From an uncultured Lachnospiraceae bacterium (lineage in GTDB: Bacteria; Bacillota; Clostridia; Lachnospirales; Lachnospiraceae): a DNA stretch of 64,000 nucleotides. The stretch covers positions 1 through 64,000 of the forward strand of contig CANDAG010000019.1 of assembly GCA_947382625.1 (NCBI GenBank), written 5' to 3'. Shown one piece after another: positions 61,809 to 64,000 of this stretch (the stretch's first letter is position 1; each line of letters begins with the position of its first letter). The position numbers and the translations under genes were made by a program. Under the pieces are notes generated by a model that was not told where the DNA came from, searched no databases, and saw only the letters and a program-made list of their open reading frames with translations.

Positions 61809-62409
61809 ATATGACAGACGGGTAGTGTTGTTAACAAGGGAGAGGGGGAAGATCGCAGCCTTTGCAAGAGGCGCCCGGAAACAGGGCAGCAGGCTGCTTG
61901 CTTCCACCAATCCCTTTTGCTTTGGAGAATTCACGCTTTATGAGGGGAGAAGCGCTTACGGGATCGCGGAAAGCAATATCAGCAATTATTTTGAAGGATT
62001 CCGGGAGGATTTTGAATCCGCCTGCTACGGCATGTACTTCCTGGAGGTCATGGATTACTATACCAGGGAAAATAACGATGAAAAGGAAATGCTGGGGCTC
62101 CTCTATCAGTCTCTGCGGGCTCTTCTGCATCCGGGGCTTCCCGATGAGCTTGTGCGCTACATATTTGAGATCAGGGCAATTGCCGTGAACGGAGAGTACC
62201 CGGGGCTGCCGGTGCGTAAGGAGCCTTATCTTCCCTCCACCGTTTATGCGGTGGATTATATCGTGGGCTGCCGGATAGAAAAGCTATATACTTTTACGGT
62301 GACAAAGGAGGTACTTTCGGAGCTTTCTGAGATTGCTGACCGGTACAGGAAGCGTTTTGTGGACAAAAAAATGAAAAGCCTGGAAATTTTAGGTGAAATT
62401 CCATGTTGA
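61753..62409 (+). CDS. recO: DNA repair protein RecO
   Basis: RecO anneals single strands and helps load RecA in the RecFOR pathway. The protein begins (GTG at 61753) RDQISVTGMVLKTEPVGEYD, the OB-fold start typical of RecO, and continues with ERGKIAAFARGARK. It has 218 residues, somewhat short, and I see no zinc-binding Cys cluster in the C-terminal domain. The GTG overlaps the YqzL-like gene; AGAGGGCAGGG precedes it. An in-frame ATG at 61780 would cut the first strand of the OB fold and is less likely. Confidence 0.93.
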   Translation: MRDQISVTGMVLKTEPVGEYDRRVVLLTRERGKIAAFARGARKQGSRLLASTNPFCFGEFTLYEGRSAYGIAESNISNYFEGFREDFESACYGMYFLEVMDYYTRENNDEKEMLGLLYQSLRALLHPGLPDELVRYIFEIRAIAVNGEYPGLPVRKEPYLPSTVYAVDYIVGCRIEKLYTFTVTKEVLSELSEIADRYRKRFVDKKMKSLEILGEIPC

Positions 62410-62434
62410 AAAACAGGGGTAAGTCATTTATAAT
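62406..62434 (+). promoter_or_regulatory. Promoter of the small lipoprotein gene
   Basis: TTGAAA at 62406-62411 and a perfect TATAAT at 62429-62434 with a 17-bp spacer; the -35 box overlaps the recO stop codon. Confidence 0.85.
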
Positions 62435-62464
62435 GGATGAGATAAAATGGAGGGTGAAAAGGTC

Positions 62465-63067
62465 ATGAGATTTTTACACAAAGCGGCGGCAGGTTTTATG
62501 GCTTTGGGATTATTGTTCCTTGCCGGATGTGGAACCCAGGATGGGGAAAGCAGCGGGGCGGCCATTTCATTTACAAAGGAAGGAAAGATCCGGGCAGAGA
62601 TCAGAGAGAGCTTTGAACAGAGCTATTACGATAAGGACGAGCTGCAAAAGACCATATTGGCAGAAGCAGCCGATTATAACCACAGGGCAGGAGATGGCAG
62701 TATCACTGTTGAAAAGGTAGAGGTGGAGAACGGTATGGCGCTGGTTTCCATGACCTATGCAAAAGCGGAGGATTATGCCTCCTTTAATCAGGTTGATTTT
62801 TTTGCCGGATTCCCGGAGCAGGCACAGGCAGCAGGATATGATCTGAATGTGGTCTTAAGCAGTGTTAAGAACGAAAGCGATACCATCGGAAAATCCGATA
62901 TCCTGGCTATGAAGGACGCTACGATCCTGATCACGGATGAGAAGGACGCCATTGCCCTAAACGGTAAGGCTCTTTATGTCAGTGACAACGTGGCTGTTTC
63001 TCAGAATGAAAAGCAGGTTCAGAGGACAGGAGAGGAAAACGGTTTGGCATATATTATTTTTAAATAA
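62465..63067 (+). CDS. Lipoprotein of unknown function
   Basis: This 200-residue protein has a signal sequence ending in the lipobox FLAGC with Cys22, so it is anchored to the outer face of the membrane. The mature part is a small mixed alpha/beta domain (REIRESFEQSYYDKDELQKT, VTVEKVEVENGMALVSMTY-like strands). I know no family for it. It has its own strong promoter. I prefer the ATG at 62465 with GGAGGG eleven bases upstream; an ATG at 62447 lies before that site and would place six charged residues ahead of the signal sequence. Confidence 0.8.
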   Translation: MRFLHKAAAGFMALGLLFLAGCGTQDGESSGAAISFTKEGKIRAEIRESFEQSYYDKDELQKTILAEAADYNHRAGDGSITVEKVEVENGMALVSMTYAKAEDYASFNQVDFFAGFPEQAQAAGYDLNVVLSSVKNESDTIGKSDILAMKDATILITDEKDAIALNGKALYVSDNVAVSQNEKQVQRTGEENGLAYIIFK

Positions 63068-63112
63068 ATATGAAACAACAAAGAATCATTTATGGGCGAG
63101 AGGAAGAAGATT

Positions 63113-64000
63113 ATGGAAAAAACAATGGAAAAGATCGTTGCACTGGCTAAGGCAAGAGGGTTTGTATATCCCGGCTCCGAAATTTACGGCGGGCTTGCAA
63201 ATTCCTGGGATTACGGCAATCTCGGAGTGGAGCTTAAGAACAATATTAAGAGAGCCTGGTGGCAGAAATTTATCACAGAAAATCCTTATAATGTGGGGAT
63301 TGACAGTGCGATCCTCATGAATCCCCAGACTTGGGTGGCATCCGGACATTTAGGCAGCTTTTCGGATCCTTTGATGGACTGCCGGGAATGTCATGAGCGT
63401 TTCCGGGCAGATAAGCTGATCGAGGATTATGCTGCAGAGAACGGTATTACCCTTGAAAGCTCCATTGATGGCTGGAGCCAGGAGCAGATGAAGGATTTTA
63501 TTACGGAATATAATATCCCCTGTCCTTCCTGCGGGAAACATAACTTTACGGATATCCGACAGTTCAACCTGATGTTCAAAACCTTCCAGGGTGTTACGGA
63601 GGATGCCAAGAACACAGTCTATTTAAGGCCGGAGACCGCACAGGGTATTTTTGTGAATTTTAAGAATGTACAGCGTACTTCCCGCAAAAAAATTCCTTTC
63701 GGGATCGGTCAGGTAGGTAAATCCTTCCGGAACGAGATCACCCCCGGTAACTTTATTTTCCGTATCCGGGAATTTGAGCAGATGGAGCTGGAATTTTTCT
63801 GTGAGCCTGACACGGATCTTGAATGGTTTGCTTATTGGAAGCAGTTCTGCATCAACTGGCTTAAGACCCTTGGCATCAAGGAGGAGGAGATGCGTGTCCG
63901 TGACCATGACAAGGAGGAGCTCTCCTTCTATTCCAAGGCTACCACGGATATTGAATTTCTGTTCCCCTTCGGCTGGGGTGAGCTCTGGGGAATCGCAGAC
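63113..64000 (+). CDS. glyQS: Glycyl-tRNA synthetase, homodimeric class II (partial, runs off the window)
   Basis: The first 296 residues of a class IIA synthetase that charges tRNA-Gly. It starts [20 protein letters not shown], and motif 2 is seen in [20 protein letters not shown] and QMELEFF. The [15 protein letters not shown] block is typical of the bacterial/eukaryotic-like homodimeric form (GlyRS1) rather than the heterotetrameric GlyQ + GlyS form. GAGGAAGAAG precedes the ATG. The 3' end lies beyond the window. No T-box leader fits in the 45-bp gap upstream. Confidence 0.95.
   Translation, partial: MEKTMEKIVALAKARGFVYPGSEIYGGLANSWDYGNLGVELKNNIKRAWWQKFITENPYNVGIDSAILMNPQTWVASGHLGSFSDPLMDCRECHERFRADKLIEDYAAENGITLESSIDGWSQEQMKDFITEYNIPCPSCGKHNFTDIRQFNLMFKTFQGVTEDAKNTVYLRPETAQGIFVNFKNVQRTSRKKIPFGIGQVGKSFRNEITPGNFIFRIREFEQMELEFFCEPDTDLEWFAYWKQFCINWLKTLGIKEEEMRVRDHDKEELSFYSKATTDIEFLFPFGWGELWGIAD

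Noticed and set aside
63068..63112. T-box riboswitch ahead of glyQS
   Set aside because: Only 45 bp separate it from the lipoprotein gene, and there is no T-box core or specifier stem.

Overview
The window looks like a chromosomal segment of an anaerobic Clostridia member, most likely Lachnospiraceae. This rests on sequence character and gene content (a DUF4317 protein, a GGGtGRT protein paired with a NifU-like scaffold, a fused acyl-CoA dehydratase activase, sortase B with BspA-like leucine-rich-repeat surface proteins, and a Re-citrate-synthase-like enzyme next to NADP-isocitrate dehydrogenase), together with AGGAGG-type ribosome sites and TTGACA/TATAAT promoters. I could run no database search, so the taxon is an inference. 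I see no phage, transposase or integrative element; most of the window is ordinary chromosome, with several families of short intergenic repeats.

Layout. 1-1.4 kb: 3' end of a 23S rRNA, its terminator, then a cheV-type chemotaxis gene. 1.5-7.4 kb: probable operon of a degenerate sirtuin-like protein, a Lys-rich membrane protein, hisH, hisF, ung and lysA. 7.5-9.9 kb: tRNA-Leu(CAA), a 36-bp tandem repeat, nagB and a MATE transporter. 9.9-11.5 kb (minus): an ABC importer permease and ATPase without a binding protein. 11.7-18.5 kb: argH, asd, a DUF234-type ATPase, a topoisomerase III and a left-handed beta-helix protein. 18.5-19.1 kb: tRNA-Ala(CGC) and a coiled-coil protein. 19.2-21 kb (minus): NifU-like scaffold and GGGtGRT protein. 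21.4-32 kb: class B sortase, two giant LRR surface proteins with an unusual TP(K/D)TGD anchor, and a subtilase. 32.1-35.6 kb: Re-citrate-synthase-like enzyme, FCD-GntR regulator and isocitrate dehydrogenase, preceded by a consensus promoter with a GntR-type palindrome. 35.7-46.3 kb: five-gene MoxR ATPase / DUF5682 / VWA / SWIM / DUF4132 operon, followed by a second MATE gene. 47.8-53.5 kb: small coiled-coil gene, then (minus) the 1,420-residue activase and DUF4317. 53.7-56 kb: rhomboid-like membrane protein and a truncated sigma-like protein with a coupled partner. 56.1-56.4 kb: three tandem 86-bp structured units. 56.5-64 kb: M16C peptidase, DUF4349 lipoprotein, era, yqzL-like, recO, a lipoprotein and the start of glyQS.

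Strongest candidates for an under-described system: (1) the MoxR-DUF5682-VWA-SWIM-DUF4132 operon, whose content matches the uncharacterised Escherichia coli yeh cluster as I remember it; (2) the sortase B / LRR / subtilase locus, whose two substrates share a non-canonical anchor and a common pre-anchor domain; (3) the GGGtGRT-NifU pair; and (4) the 86-bp tandem units, whose hairpin stems differ between units by compensatory changes, the pattern expected of a selected structure.
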